Notes: generated by a model from the letters alone, not told the origin. A DNA stretch of 5,842 bases from Candidatus Omnitrophota bacterium (GCA_016928375.1 JAFGKX010000046.1:1-5842); one strand, 5' to 3'. Positions 1-5,842 are shown, numbered from the stretch's first letter. Program-made: numbers and translations.

Positions 1-86
1 AGAAAAAGAACTACTGCTAGTTTAAAAACCAAAAAGAGGACATTTTAATTTTGTTAAAAAGAGGACATTTTAATTTTGGCTTGACA
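1..86. mobile_element. Possible terminal fragment of an insertion sequence
   Basis: This is a tentative call. The stretch is AT-rich, non-coding in appearance, carries the two 23-bp direct repeats, and ends in TTGACA, whose reverse complement begins TGTCAA as in many TG...CA transposon ends. Short reading frames entering from the left end at 23-25 and 46-48, which would suit the 3' end of a transposase-type gene placed just inside an IS end. No target duplication or matching left end can be seen, because the rest of the element would lie outside the window. Confidence 0.3.
31..78. repeat. Two 23-bp perfect direct repeats, 25-bp period
   Basis: Copies at 31-53 and 56-78 are identical over 23 bases. 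Each starts with five A residues, has the core GAGGACATTTTAATTTTG, and the copies are separated by TT. No third copy is visible in 1-30 or after 78. Closely spaced short repeats of this kind are known at the ends of IS21-type elements and of some other DDE transposons. The sequence GGCTTGACA follows directly at 78-86 and ends in CA, as the ends of such elements often do. The IS link is an inference, because no transposase gene is in the window. A repeated regulator-binding site upstream of the gap operon is the main alternative. Confidence 0.85.
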
Positions 87-102
87 TGGGTTAATTTTTC
101 CC

Positions 103-130
103 TTGCAGTAGAATTATTCTATGTTATAAT
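103..130 (+). promoter_or_regulatory. Probable gap operon promoter (extended -10)
   Basis: A perfect TATAAT lies at 125-130, preceded by TG at 122-123 with one base between, which makes an extended -10 element of the sigma-70 type. A weak -35 candidate, TTGCAG at 103-108, sits 16 bp upstream. Extended -10 promoters tolerate poor -35 boxes. Transcription would start near 136-138, giving a leader of about 40 nt before the gap ATG. The better -35 match, TTGACA at 81-86, is 38 bp from this -10 and cannot pair with it. No other convincing promoter is seen between here and 4435, so this one probably drives the whole block. Confidence 0.6.
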
Positions 131-166
131 AATGCCTTTAAAAATAACAAATCCCACATCATAAGC

Positions 167-172
167 AGGAGG
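167..172 (+). promoter_or_regulatory. Shine-Dalgarno of gap, decides the start codon
   Basis: AGGAGG is a perfect Shine-Dalgarno core. It lies 6 nt upstream of ATG at 179 but directly abuts the in-frame TTG at 173. The spacing therefore selects ATG 179 and rules out the two-residue longer TTG start. Confidence 0.9.
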
Positions 173-178
173 TTGAAT

Positions 179-1228
179 ATGGCAGTGAAGGTTGGAATAA
201 ACGGTTTTGGCAGAATAGGCAGGCTTGTTGCCCGTGCGATACTTGAAAGAAAAGACAAGAGCATCGAATTAATCGCGGTAAACGATATTACTGATGCAAA
301 ATCAAACGCTCATCTTTTGAAATACGATTCCGTGCACGGACGTTTTCCGGGTGAAGTTGCGGTATCCGGAGAAGACGCAATCTCCGTTGACGGGAAAATC
401 ATCAAAGTGCTTGCAAAAAGAGACCCTGCGGAACTTCCCTGGAAAGACTTAGGAGTTGAAGTTGTAGTTGAATCTACTGGCTTATTTACCATAAAAAAAG
501 ACGGAATAAATAAAAAAGGTAAGGAAGTCAGAGGCGCCGAAAACCACATAACCAAAGGCGGCGCCAAAAAAGTAATCATCTCCGCTCCTGCGCAAGGCGA
601 AGATATTACCATAGTTTTAGGCGTAAACGAGGAAAAATACGACCCGAAAAATCACCATGTAATTTCCAATGCCTCATGCACCACTAACTGCCTGGCGCCT
701 GTAGCTAAGGTCATAAACGATAACTTCGGAATTGAAAAAGGCCTTATGACCACCATACACGCCTACACCAATGATCAGAGAATACAGGATATGGCTCATT
801 CCGATATGCGCCGCGCAAGAGCAGCCGCGTTATCCATGATACCGACATCTACGGGAGCTGCCAAGGCGATTTCCCTGGTTATACCTGAATTAAAAGGCAA
901 GCTCGATGGTTTCGCGATACGCGTTCCCACGCCGAATGTATCCGTGGTTGATTTAACCTGCGCTATTTCCAAAAAGGTTAGCGTAGAGGATATAAACGCA
1001 GCCCTGAAAAAAGCATCAGAGGCAAAGATGAAAGGCATACTCGGTTTTACCATGGATCCTGTGGTATCCGTTGACTTTAACCACTGTTCTTTGAGTTCGA
1101 TCGTAGACGGACAGAGCACCAAAGTAATACAGGACAACTTAATCAAAGTCTTGTCCTGGTATGACAACGAATGGGGATATTCCAACAGGGTAGTAGACCT
1201 TGTTAAATACATATCCTCGGGAAAATAA
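179..1228 (+). CDS. gap: Glyceraldehyde-3-phosphate dehydrogenase, type I
   Basis: This cytoplasmic glycolytic enzyme oxidises and phosphorylates glyceraldehyde 3-phosphate to 1,3-bisphosphoglycerate with NAD+. The protein is 349 aa from ATG 179. The Rossmann motif GINGFGRIGR is at residues 7-16, and D36 in AVND fits NAD rather than NADP preference. The active-site segment SNASCTTNC (163-171) holds the catalytic Cys167, and the base His194 is in TTIHAYT. HSDMRRARAAA (207-217) and IPTSTGAAKA (221-230) are the family phosphate-binding and loop regions, and WYDNEWGYSNR (327-337) is the C-terminal signature. It is longer than the usual 330-337 aa because of about 11 extra, Lys/Gly-rich residues between F103 and H123. 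It is the first gene of the block, and its stop is 3 nt before the deacetylase ATG. Its product is the substrate of the PGK encoded downstream. The family assignment is certain, while the cofactor preference is inferred. Confidence 0.98.
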   Translation: MAVKVGINGFGRIGRLVARAILERKDKSIELIAVNDITDAKSNAHLLKYDSVHGRFPGEVAVSGEDAISVDGKIIKVLAKRDPAELPWKDLGVEVVVESTGLFTIKKDGINKKGKEVRGAENHITKGGAKKVIISAPAQGEDITIVLGVNEEKYDPKNHHVISNASCTTNCLAPVAKVINDNFGIEKGLMTTIHAYTNDQRIQDMAHSDMRRARAAALSMIPTSTGAAKAISLVIPELKGKLDGFAIRVPTPNVSVVDLTCAISKKVSVEDINAALKKASEAKMKGILGFTMDPVVSVDFNHCSLSSIVDGQSTKVIQDNLIKVLSWYDNEWGYSNRVVDLVKYISSGK

Positions 1229-1231
1229 TTG

Positions 1232-2029
1232 ATGCCCGGATTTACAAAAAAGTTAACGCTTTTATTTGTAATAAGCATCGTTGTTGTTGCTCTTAGTTAT
1301 CAGTTTTTGCTCAAGCCGCAATATGCTGTGCCTATACTGATGTACCACAACATAGAAAACGGTGAAAACGAATCGCTTTACGTAGGTAAGCGTAATTTTT
1401 CTCAGCAGATGGCTTATATAAAAAAATACGGCTATAACGTAATAAGCCTGGATGAGCTGGTAGCGGGCATAAAAAATAAAAGAAACTTTAAGCATAATAC
1501 GCTTGTAATAACATTCGATGACGGTTATCTGGGCAATTACACAAACGCCTATCCGATTTTAAAAAGTTACGATTTTCCAGCAACTATTTTCCTGATATCG
1601 AATTACATTGGCAAAGACAAAGAATTCCTGAAATGGCCCCATATACAGGAAATGCTTAAAAACAGCAAAATAACTTTCGGCGGCCATACAAGAAATAACA
1701 TTTACCTGCCCGATGCGAAGGATAAAGGCATACTGGAAAACGAAATATCCGGATGCAGGAAAGATATACAGGCCAGGCTTAATACCCGCGTAGATTATTT
1801 TTGCTATCCTGCGGGCGGTTTTTCAAAAGATATAAAGAAAATAGCGGAGCAATCGGGATATAAAGGCGCCTGCACTACTAACCGCGGTTTTAACGAATCA
1901 GGCATCGATGTGTATGCGCTGCGCAGAATAAAAATAAAAGATTCAGATTTCGGCAAAAATCCCCTGAGTTTCTGGTTTAAGCTGTCGGGTTACTATAATT
2001 TATTCAGAAAAGCGAAAAATCCGTATTAA
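1232..2029 (+). CDS. Membrane-anchored polysaccharide deacetylase-like protein (CE4/NodB fold)
   Basis: The product is 265 aa from ATG 1232. An in-frame TTG at 1229 would add one Met. The only visible Shine-Dalgarno is a weak GGGA at 1219-1222, so translation may be coupled to gap. Residues 7-27 form one hydrophobic segment after a Lys pair, giving an N-terminal anchor with the enzyme domain outside the cytoplasm. VPILMYHNI (23-31 region onward) and TFDDGY (94-99) match the start of the PgaB/IcaB-type deacetylase domain, with the catalytic and metal-binding Asp pair. The next motif, normally H(S/T)xxH, reads HTRNN at 152-156: the first His is kept and the second metal-ligand His is Asn. FCYPAGGF (190-197) is the third family motif. 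CE4 enzymes remove N-acetyl or O-acetyl groups from peptidoglycan, chitin-like or exopolysaccharide chains. The actual substrate is unknown, and the altered motif leaves activity open. The position between gap and pgk is unusual. Confidence 0.88.
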   Translation: MPGFTKKLTLLFVISIVVVALSYQFLLKPQYAVPILMYHNIENGENESLYVGKRNFSQQMAYIKKYGYNVISLDELVAGIKNKRNFKHNTLVITFDDGYLGNYTNAYPILKSYDFPATIFLISNYIGKDKEFLKWPHIQEMLKNSKITFGGHTRNNIYLPDAKDKGILENEISGCRKDIQARLNTRVDYFCYPAGGFSKDIKKIAEQSGYKGACTTNRGFNESGIDVYALRRIKIKDSDFGKNPLSFWFKLSGYYNLFRKAKNPY

Positions 2030-2062
2030 ATTAGGAAATAAGGGCCGGGGAGAGCAGGAAAC

Positions 2063-2067
2063 AGGAG
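2063..2067 (+). promoter_or_regulatory. Shine-Dalgarno of pgk
   Basis: AGGAG lies 8 nt before ATG 2076, in the 46-nt purine-rich gap after the deacetylase. This gap is the longest in the block, and no promoter or terminator is apparent in it. Confidence 0.75.
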
Positions 2068-2075
2068 ATCAGACA

Positions 2076-3260
2076 ATGCAGAAAAAAAGTATAACAGACA
2101 TAAACCTTAAAGGCAAAAGAGTCCTGGTAAGGGTTGATTTTAATGTCCCTTTGGATGATAAACGGAACATAACCGATGATATACGCATAAAGGCGTCATT
2201 ACCGACTATCGAATATATAATAAAAAACTCCGGCAAGGCTATATTAATGAGTCATTTGGGCAGGCCTGAAGGAAAAATTGTCGATACTATGCGGCTGACA
2301 CCCATAGCGAAACGCCTTGAACAATTATTAAAAAAACCCGTTAAAAAATTAAATGACTGTATCGGCCCCGAAGTGGAAAAAGCAGTAAATGACGCGAAAG
2401 ACGGCGATGTAATTCTTCTGGAAAATTTAAGATTTTATAAGGAAGAAGAAAAAAACAATCCTGAATTTGCCAAAAAACTGGCATCCCTAGGGGATGTATT
2501 CGTAAATGATGCATTTGGCACCTGCCACAGGGCGCATGCCTCAACCGAGGGGGTAACGCATTATCTTGAGTCGGTATCCGGTTTTCTGGTGCAGAAGGAA
2601 ATAGAATATTTCGAAAAAATACTAAGTTTTCCCGAAAGGCCATTCGTCGCTATATTAGGCGGAGCAAAAGTATCGGATAAGATACCGGTAATAGAAAATA
2701 TGCTCAACAAAGTAAACGTTGTGTTGATAGGCGGGGCAATGGCGTATACATTTTTGAAACAGACAAACGCGCAGATAGGTTCTTCCAGATACGAGAAGGA
2801 TATGGCCGGAACAGCTGATAATATATTAAGGAAAGCAAAAGAAAAAAATGTGGAGATACTGCTTCCTGTTGACCATATAGTATGCGATGATATAAATAAT
2901 CCAAAGACAATAAACATAACCGCAGGCATAAACATCCCTGATGGATTTTTAGGAGTAGATATAGGCCCCAAGACAATAAAGCTATTTGCCTCGAAAATAA
3001 AAACTGCAAAGACTATTGTGTGGAACGGGCCCATGGGGATATTCGAGAAAGATAAATTCGCAAACGGCACAAAAGAAGTTGCTTTAGCGATAGCTGCCTC
3101 AGGCGCAACCTCCGTAATAGGCGGAGGCGACAGCGCTGCTGCGGTAAGCAAATTTAATCTGGATGATAAAATGTCGCACATATCCACCGGCGGCGGCGCA
3201 TCCCTGGAATACCTGGAAGGGAAGGTTCTGCCCGGAGTAGCGGCATTGACGGATAAGTAA
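2076..3260 (+). CDS. pgk: Phosphoglycerate kinase
   Basis: This cytoplasmic enzyme transfers the acyl phosphate of 1,3-bisphosphoglycerate to ADP, giving ATP and 3-phosphoglycerate. The 394-aa length is normal for bacterial monomeric PGK. The N-terminal 3-PG-binding domain shows RVDFNVP (19-25), SHLGRP (59-64), LLENLRFY (114-121) and the basic RAHAS (152-156). The C-terminal nucleotide domain shows GGAKVSDKI (195-203), WNGPMGIFE (316-324), GGGDSAAAV (349-357) and the closing STGGGASLEYLEG (370-382). All expected catalytic landmarks are present, so it should be active. The start at ATG 2076 is supported by a Shine-Dalgarno at proper distance and by the usual N-terminus (KKSITDINLKGKRVLVRVD). 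It takes its substrate from the GAPDH encoded upstream and is separated from tpiA by only 12 nt. Unlike the fused PGK-TIM known in Thermotoga, the two enzymes are separate chains here. Confidence 0.98.
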   Translation: MQKKSITDINLKGKRVLVRVDFNVPLDDKRNITDDIRIKASLPTIEYIIKNSGKAILMSHLGRPEGKIVDTMRLTPIAKRLEQLLKKPVKKLNDCIGPEVEKAVNDAKDGDVILLENLRFYKEEEKNNPEFAKKLASLGDVFVNDAFGTCHRAHASTEGVTHYLESVSGFLVQKEIEYFEKILSFPERPFVAILGGAKVSDKIPVIENMLNKVNVVLIGGAMAYTFLKQTNAQIGSSRYEKDMAGTADNILRKAKEKNVEILLPVDHIVCDDINNPKTINITAGINIPDGFLGVDIGPKTIKLFASKIKTAKTIVWNGPMGIFEKDKFANGTKEVALAIAASGATSVIGGGDSAAAVSKFNLDDKMSHISTGGGASLEYLEGKVLPGVAALTDK

Positions 3261-3272
3261 CGAAAGGAAAAA

Positions 3273-4025
3273 ATGCGTAAACCATTTATAGCAGGCAATT
3301 GGAAAATGTATAAGACCATTAAAGAGGCCATAGAGCTCGTTAACGGCCTTAAACGTGCCTTAAGCGATATCGAAAATATTGACGTAGCAGTATGTCCGCC
3401 GTTTACCGCTTTATCCGACGTAAGGGAATTACTGATAGATTCCGATATTAAATTAGGCGCGCAGAATTTATACTGGGAAAAAGAAGGCGCTTATACCGGA
3501 GAGGTGTCTGCGTCCATGCTTAAAGATGCCGGATGCAGCCATGTAATTATAGGGCATTCTGAAAGGCGGCAGTATTTCGGAGAGACAAACGAAGGCGTGA
3601 ATAAAAAAATAAAAGCAGCTTTATTCGCAGGGCTTACGCCGATTGTGTGCGTTGGAGAAAAACTGCAAGAGAGAGAAAAAGGCGAAACCTTTGATGTGGT
3701 AAAAAATCATGTTGCAGGGGCTCTTGCTGGACTTTCGGTAGAGGATGTGTTAAAATTAGTAATTGCGTATGAGCCTGTGTGGGCAATTGGCACAGGCAAG
3801 ACCGCGTTGCCTGCGCAGGCGCAGGAAGTTCACGCTTATATACGCGGCCTTTTACAGAAGATGTACGGCGAGGAAACAGCGCAATCAATAATAATACAAT
3901 ACGGCGGAAGCGTTAAACCCGAAAACATAAAAGAGTTGATGGCCAAAGCCGATATAGACGGCGCGCTGGTCGGCGGGGCAAGCTTGAAACTGGATTCTTT
4001 CGTAAACATTATAAGAGGGATATAA
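3273..4025 (+). CDS. tpiA: Triosephosphate isomerase
   Basis: This enzyme interconverts dihydroxyacetone phosphate and glyceraldehyde 3-phosphate, feeding the GAPDH of the same block. The 250-aa protein is a full-length TIM barrel. Substrate-binding N9 and K11 are in AGNWKM (7-12). The electrophile His95 is in IIGHSERR (92-99), and the catalytic base Glu167 is in AYEPVWAIGTGK (165-176), which runs into the flexible loop 6. The phosphate-gripping segments QYGGSVKP (209-216) and GGAS (234-237) are intact. ATG 3273 follows AAAGGA (3263-3268) at a short 4-nt spacing, 12 nt after the pgk stop. The stop is 2 nt before secG, whose Shine-Dalgarno is inside the tpiA 3' end. Nothing is missing or odd. 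Confidence 0.98.
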   Translation: MRKPFIAGNWKMYKTIKEAIELVNGLKRALSDIENIDVAVCPPFTALSDVRELLIDSDIKLGAQNLYWEKEGAYTGEVSASMLKDAGCSHVIIGHSERRQYFGETNEGVNKKIKAALFAGLTPIVCVGEKLQEREKGETFDVVKNHVAGALAGLSVEDVLKLVIAYEPVWAIGTGKTALPAQAQEVHAYIRGLLQKMYGEETAQSIIIQYGGSVKPENIKELMAKADIDGALVGGASLKLDSFVNIIRGI

Positions 4026-4027
4026 AC

Positions 4028-4435
4028 ATGTATATTTTTATTTTGGTCATACATATCATAGCAAGCCTTATTCTAGTAGCGGTTATTTTGCTTCAGGCTG
4101 GAAAAGGCGGGGGGCTTGCAGAAACATTTGGCGGAGGTTCGGCCAGTTCAACCATATTCGGGCAGAAGGCATCCGTATTTTTAACACGCGCTACAACAAC
4201 AAGCGCGATATTGTTCTTATGCACTTCGCTGTCTCTGGCGGTGATATCAAGCAGAAGGAATATATCTTTGATGGAGAATGTAAAACTTGCGCTTCCTGCT
4301 AAAACTTCCGGGCCGGTAAAAACCGTAAAGCAGGTAAAAATAGACCCGAAGACCGGAAAAGAAGAAGTTATCTCCGAGAAGGTAGTTCCTTTAACAGAGG
4401 AGCCCGCAAAAAAGCCGATAAGCGCCCAGCAATAA
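4028..4435 (+). CDS. secG: Protein-export membrane protein SecG
   Basis: SecG is the small accessory subunit of the SecYEG translocon in the inner membrane and assists SecA-driven export. The 135-aa protein has two hydrophobic segments (about residues 3-22 and 57-74). Between them lies the diagnostic conserved cytoplasmic loop LLQAGKGGGLAETFGGG (21-37), followed by a serine stretch and IFGQKA (43-48). The C-terminal 60 residues or so form a hydrophilic, Lys/Pro/Glu-rich tail that makes it longer than the E. coli protein (110 aa) and than many short SecG proteins. AGAGGG-like purines near 4014-4020, within the tpiA end, serve as Shine-Dalgarno. secG after tpiA is a frequent bacterial arrangement. 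The next gene begins 2 nt after the stop and encodes an exported protein. Confidence 0.95.
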   Translation: MYIFILVIHIIASLILVAVILLQAGKGGGLAETFGGGSASSTIFGQKASVFLTRATTTSAILFLCTSLSLAVISSRRNISLMENVKLALPAKTSGPVKTVKQVKIDPKTGKEEVISEKVVPLTEEPAKKPISAQQ

Positions 4436-4437
4436 AT

Positions 4438-5842
4438 ATGCCTGCTACAGCAAAATTAAAAAAATATAAGCTGCCAATTTTTTTGGCAGCTTTTTTATTT
4501 TTTGCGTTTGCCTGCGGCTGCCTTGCCGAAGGCAGATACGGCGGCACTATTATAGTGGCTTCAATAGGGGATGCGCGTACTCTTATACCTATCCTTGCTA
4601 CCGATTCTGCTTCAGCCGAGATATGCTCCCTTGTTTATAACGGCCTTGTAAAATACGACAAAAACATAAATCTTACAGGGGGTCTGGCAGAGAGCTGGGA
4701 AATACTCGATGATGGATTAAAAATAGTATTTCATTTAAGGAAAACCGTTAAATGGCACGACGGCGTTCCTTTTACGGCAAAAGATGTGGAATTTACTTAT
4801 AAAAAATTAATAGATCCAAAAGTAAAAACCGCTTACGGCGGGGATTTTGAAAAAATAAAAGAGCTGAAAATCATAGACGATTATACGATAGCGGTTATTT
4901 ATAAAGAGCCGCATAGTCCTGCTATTTCGTCCTGGGGCATGCCTATAATTCCGCACCATCTGCTTAAAGGCGAAGACTTAAATACTACAAAATATTCGCG
5001 CTCGCCAATAGGCACAGGCCCCTATAAATTTAAAAAATGGTTTTCCGGAGAGAAGATAGAGCTTGTATCTAATCCCGATTACTTCGAAGGCGCTCCCCGC
5101 ATAAGCCGTTACATATACCGTATAATCCCGGACAACGCAACCATGTTTCTGGAACTGCAGGCCCGCGGCATAGACATGATGAATTTGTCGCCGCTTCAGT
5201 ATAAACGCCAGACAAATACGCAGTTTTTTAAAAATAATTTTAATAAATTCCGTTATAGTTCTTTCGGCTATACTTATTTGGGGTATAATTTAAAAAGTAA
5301 AAAATTTAAAAATATAAAAGTAAGGCAGGCCCTTGATTTTGCGGTGGATAAAAAAGAGATAATCGACGGGGTATTGCTGGGTATGGGGAAAGTCGCGACA
5401 GGCCCGTTTGTTCCCGATTCGTGGGCATATAACAGTGATATAATTTTAAGGCCTTACGATAAAGATAAAGCAAGGCAATTGCTTGAAGAAGCCGGGTGGA
5501 GGGATTGCGATAACGACGGCTGGCTTGATAAAAACGGAGAGCAATTTGAATTCACTATTATGGTTAACCAGGGAAACGACCTCAGGCAGCAGGCAGCCCA
5601 GATAATCCAGAAGCGGCTGAAAGATATCGGGATAAAAGTAAAGATAAAAGTAGTTGAATGGAGTGTGATGATAACGGAATTTATCAATAAGAAAAATTTT
5701 GAAGCAGTGCTGATGGGCTGGGGCCTGGCAAGAGAACCGGATTGTTTCGATATATGGCATTCCTCCAGAATAAAAGAAGGGGAGTTTAATTTTATAAGTT
5801 ATGATAATAAAGAAGTGGATAGCCTCCTGGCGAAAGGGCGGC
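4438..5842 (+). CDS. ABC-transporter solute-binding protein, family 5 (peptide/nickel type), 3' end outside window
   Basis: The frame is open from ATG 4438 to the window edge, giving 468 complete codons; the family is usually 500-600 aa, so a C-terminal part is missing. The product captures a ligand (often oligopeptides, sometimes nickel or sugars) outside the membrane for an ABC importer. Residues 1-11 are basic, 12-25 are hydrophobic, and AFA|CGC (23-28) allows signal peptidase I cleavage or a non-canonical lipoprotein site at C26 or C28. Family-5 landmarks are LAESWEI (83-89), VKWHDGVPFTAKDVEFTY (104-121), GTGPYKFKKW (192-201), and VRQALDFAVDKKEI (295-308). DCDNDGWLD (356-364) is a DxDxDGxxD acidic loop that recurs in this family. 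The Shine-Dalgarno is poor, so translation may be coupled to secG, 2 nt upstream. No permease or ATPase gene is visible. An intrinsic terminator-like hairpin lies within codons 11-22. Ligand cannot be told. Confidence 0.93.
   Translation, partial: MPATAKLKKYKLPIFLAAFLFFAFACGCLAEGRYGGTIIVASIGDARTLIPILATDSASAEICSLVYNGLVKYDKNINLTGGLAESWEILDDGLKIVFHLRKTVKWHDGVPFTAKDVEFTYKKLIDPKVKTAYGGDFEKIKELKIIDDYTIAVIYKEPHSPAISSWGMPIIPHHLLKGEDLNTTKYSRSPIGTGPYKFKKWFSGEKIELVSNPDYFEGAPRISRYIYRIIPDNATMFLELQARGIDMMNLSPLQYKRQTNTQFFKNNFNKFRYSSFGYTYLGYNLKSKKFKNIKVRQALDFAVDKKEIIDGVLLGMGKVATGPFVPDSWAYNSDIILRPYDKDKARQLLEEAGWRDCDNDGWLDKNGEQFEFTIMVNQGNDLRQQAAQIIQKRLKDIGIKVKIKVVEWSVMITEFINKKNFEAVLMGWGLAREPDCFDIWHSSRIKEGEFNFISYDNKEVDSLLAKGR
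4468..4502 (+). terminator. Intrinsic terminator-like hairpin inside the solute-binding protein gene
   Basis: The arms AAGCTGCCAA (4468-4477) and TTGGCAGCTT (4483-4492) pair perfectly over 10 bp around a TTTTT loop. They are followed by an almost pure T run to 4502, broken only by A at 4497. An A-rich stretch precedes the stem, so it could also terminate minus-strand transcription. It sits 33 nt after the secG stop, where the end of the gap-secG unit would be expected, yet it is also codons 11-22 of the downstream gene. As a structure it is certain. Its activity is likely but depends on whether ribosomes are translating the signal-peptide codons. Confidence 0.75.
4518..4535 (+). other. Second hairpin in the signal-peptide coding region
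   Basis: CTGCCTT (4518-4524) and AAGGCAG (4529-4535) form a perfect 7-bp stem with a GCCG loop, coding for residues around 28-33 of the solute-binding protein. No T run follows, so it is not a terminator. Its GCTGCC and GGCAG arms repeat the arms of the terminator hairpin just upstream, which allows alternative pairings between the two. Confidence 0.55.

Noticed and set aside
2..25. Possible C-terminal end of an upstream gene (stop at 23-25)
   Set aside because: Only seven codons are visible and the other two plus-strand frames also stop by 48, so no frame can be preferred. It would fit a transposase end but cannot be supported.
31..78. CRISPR array
   Set aside because: There are only two repeats and the 2-nt gap between them leaves no spacer.
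81..114. Promoter made of TTGACA (81-86) and TAGAAT (109-114)
   Set aside because: The spacer would be 22 bp, well beyond the usual 16-18 bp. The extended -10 at 122-130 is a better candidate.
173..178. TTG start two codons upstream for gap
   Set aside because: It directly abuts the AGGAGG, leaving no spacer; ATG 179 has a 6-nt spacer and gives the typical GAPDH N-terminus.
2030..2075. Internal promoter or terminator between the deacetylase gene and pgk
   Set aside because: No -10/-35 pair or stem with T run is present; only a Shine-Dalgarno can be recognised.
2561..3331. 256-aa open frame on the minus strand opposite pgk and the start of tpiA
   Set aside because: It lies antisense to a certain pgk gene, its product resembles no family I know, and its openness follows from the codon bias of pgk. 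The same holds for the shorter minus-strand frames at 310-612, 796-1278, 1262-1495, 2341-2643, 2704-3009, 3634-3888, 3836-4054, 5446-5760 and 5454-5687.

Overview
The window carries a compact, entirely plus-strand bacterial gene block built around lower glycolysis: gap (GAPDH), a membrane-anchored polysaccharide deacetylase-like gene, pgk, tpiA, secG, and the 5' part of a family-5 (peptide/nickel type) ABC-transporter solute-binding protein that runs off the right edge. Gaps between genes are 3, 46, 12, 2 and 2 nt, so co-transcription from one promoter upstream of gap is the simplest reading. The gap-pgk-tpiA-secG order is common in bacteria; the deacetylase inserted between gap and pgk is not part of that core.

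Layout. Positions 1-86 hold two perfect, closely spaced 23-bp direct repeats that look like the end of an insertion sequence lying mostly outside the window. Positions 103-178 hold the probable operon promoter (extended -10) and a strong Shine-Dalgarno that fixes the gap start at 179. From 179 to 4435 five complete genes follow almost without interruption. At 4468-4502 there is a perfect 10-bp stem with a 5-nt loop and a T-rich tail, a textbook intrinsic terminator, yet it lies inside the signal-peptide codons of the solute-binding protein that begins at 4438. A second hairpin, whose arms could pair with those of the first, follows at 4518-4535.

How the genes fit together. TpiA, GAPDH and PGK catalyse consecutive steps from dihydroxyacetone phosphate to 3-phosphoglycerate, including the first ATP-yielding step of glycolysis. 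SecG is an accessory subunit of the SecYEG translocon, and both the deacetylase (N-terminal membrane anchor) and the solute-binding protein (signal peptide) are likely Sec clients. The terminator inside the last gene suggests that its expression is cut down relative to the glycolytic genes, or depends on translation of its first codons.

Organism. The window shows a bacterium with moderate to low GC and A-rich codon choice. Operon style and the repeat type recall uncultured anaerobic lineages such as Omnitrophota, but no marker here fixes the phylum and this is a weak inference. No CRISPR array, tRNA, rRNA or recognised defence system is present. The most interesting signals are the terminator inside a coding sequence, the deacetylase with an altered metal-binding motif, the GAPDH insertion and the IS-like repeats at the left edge.
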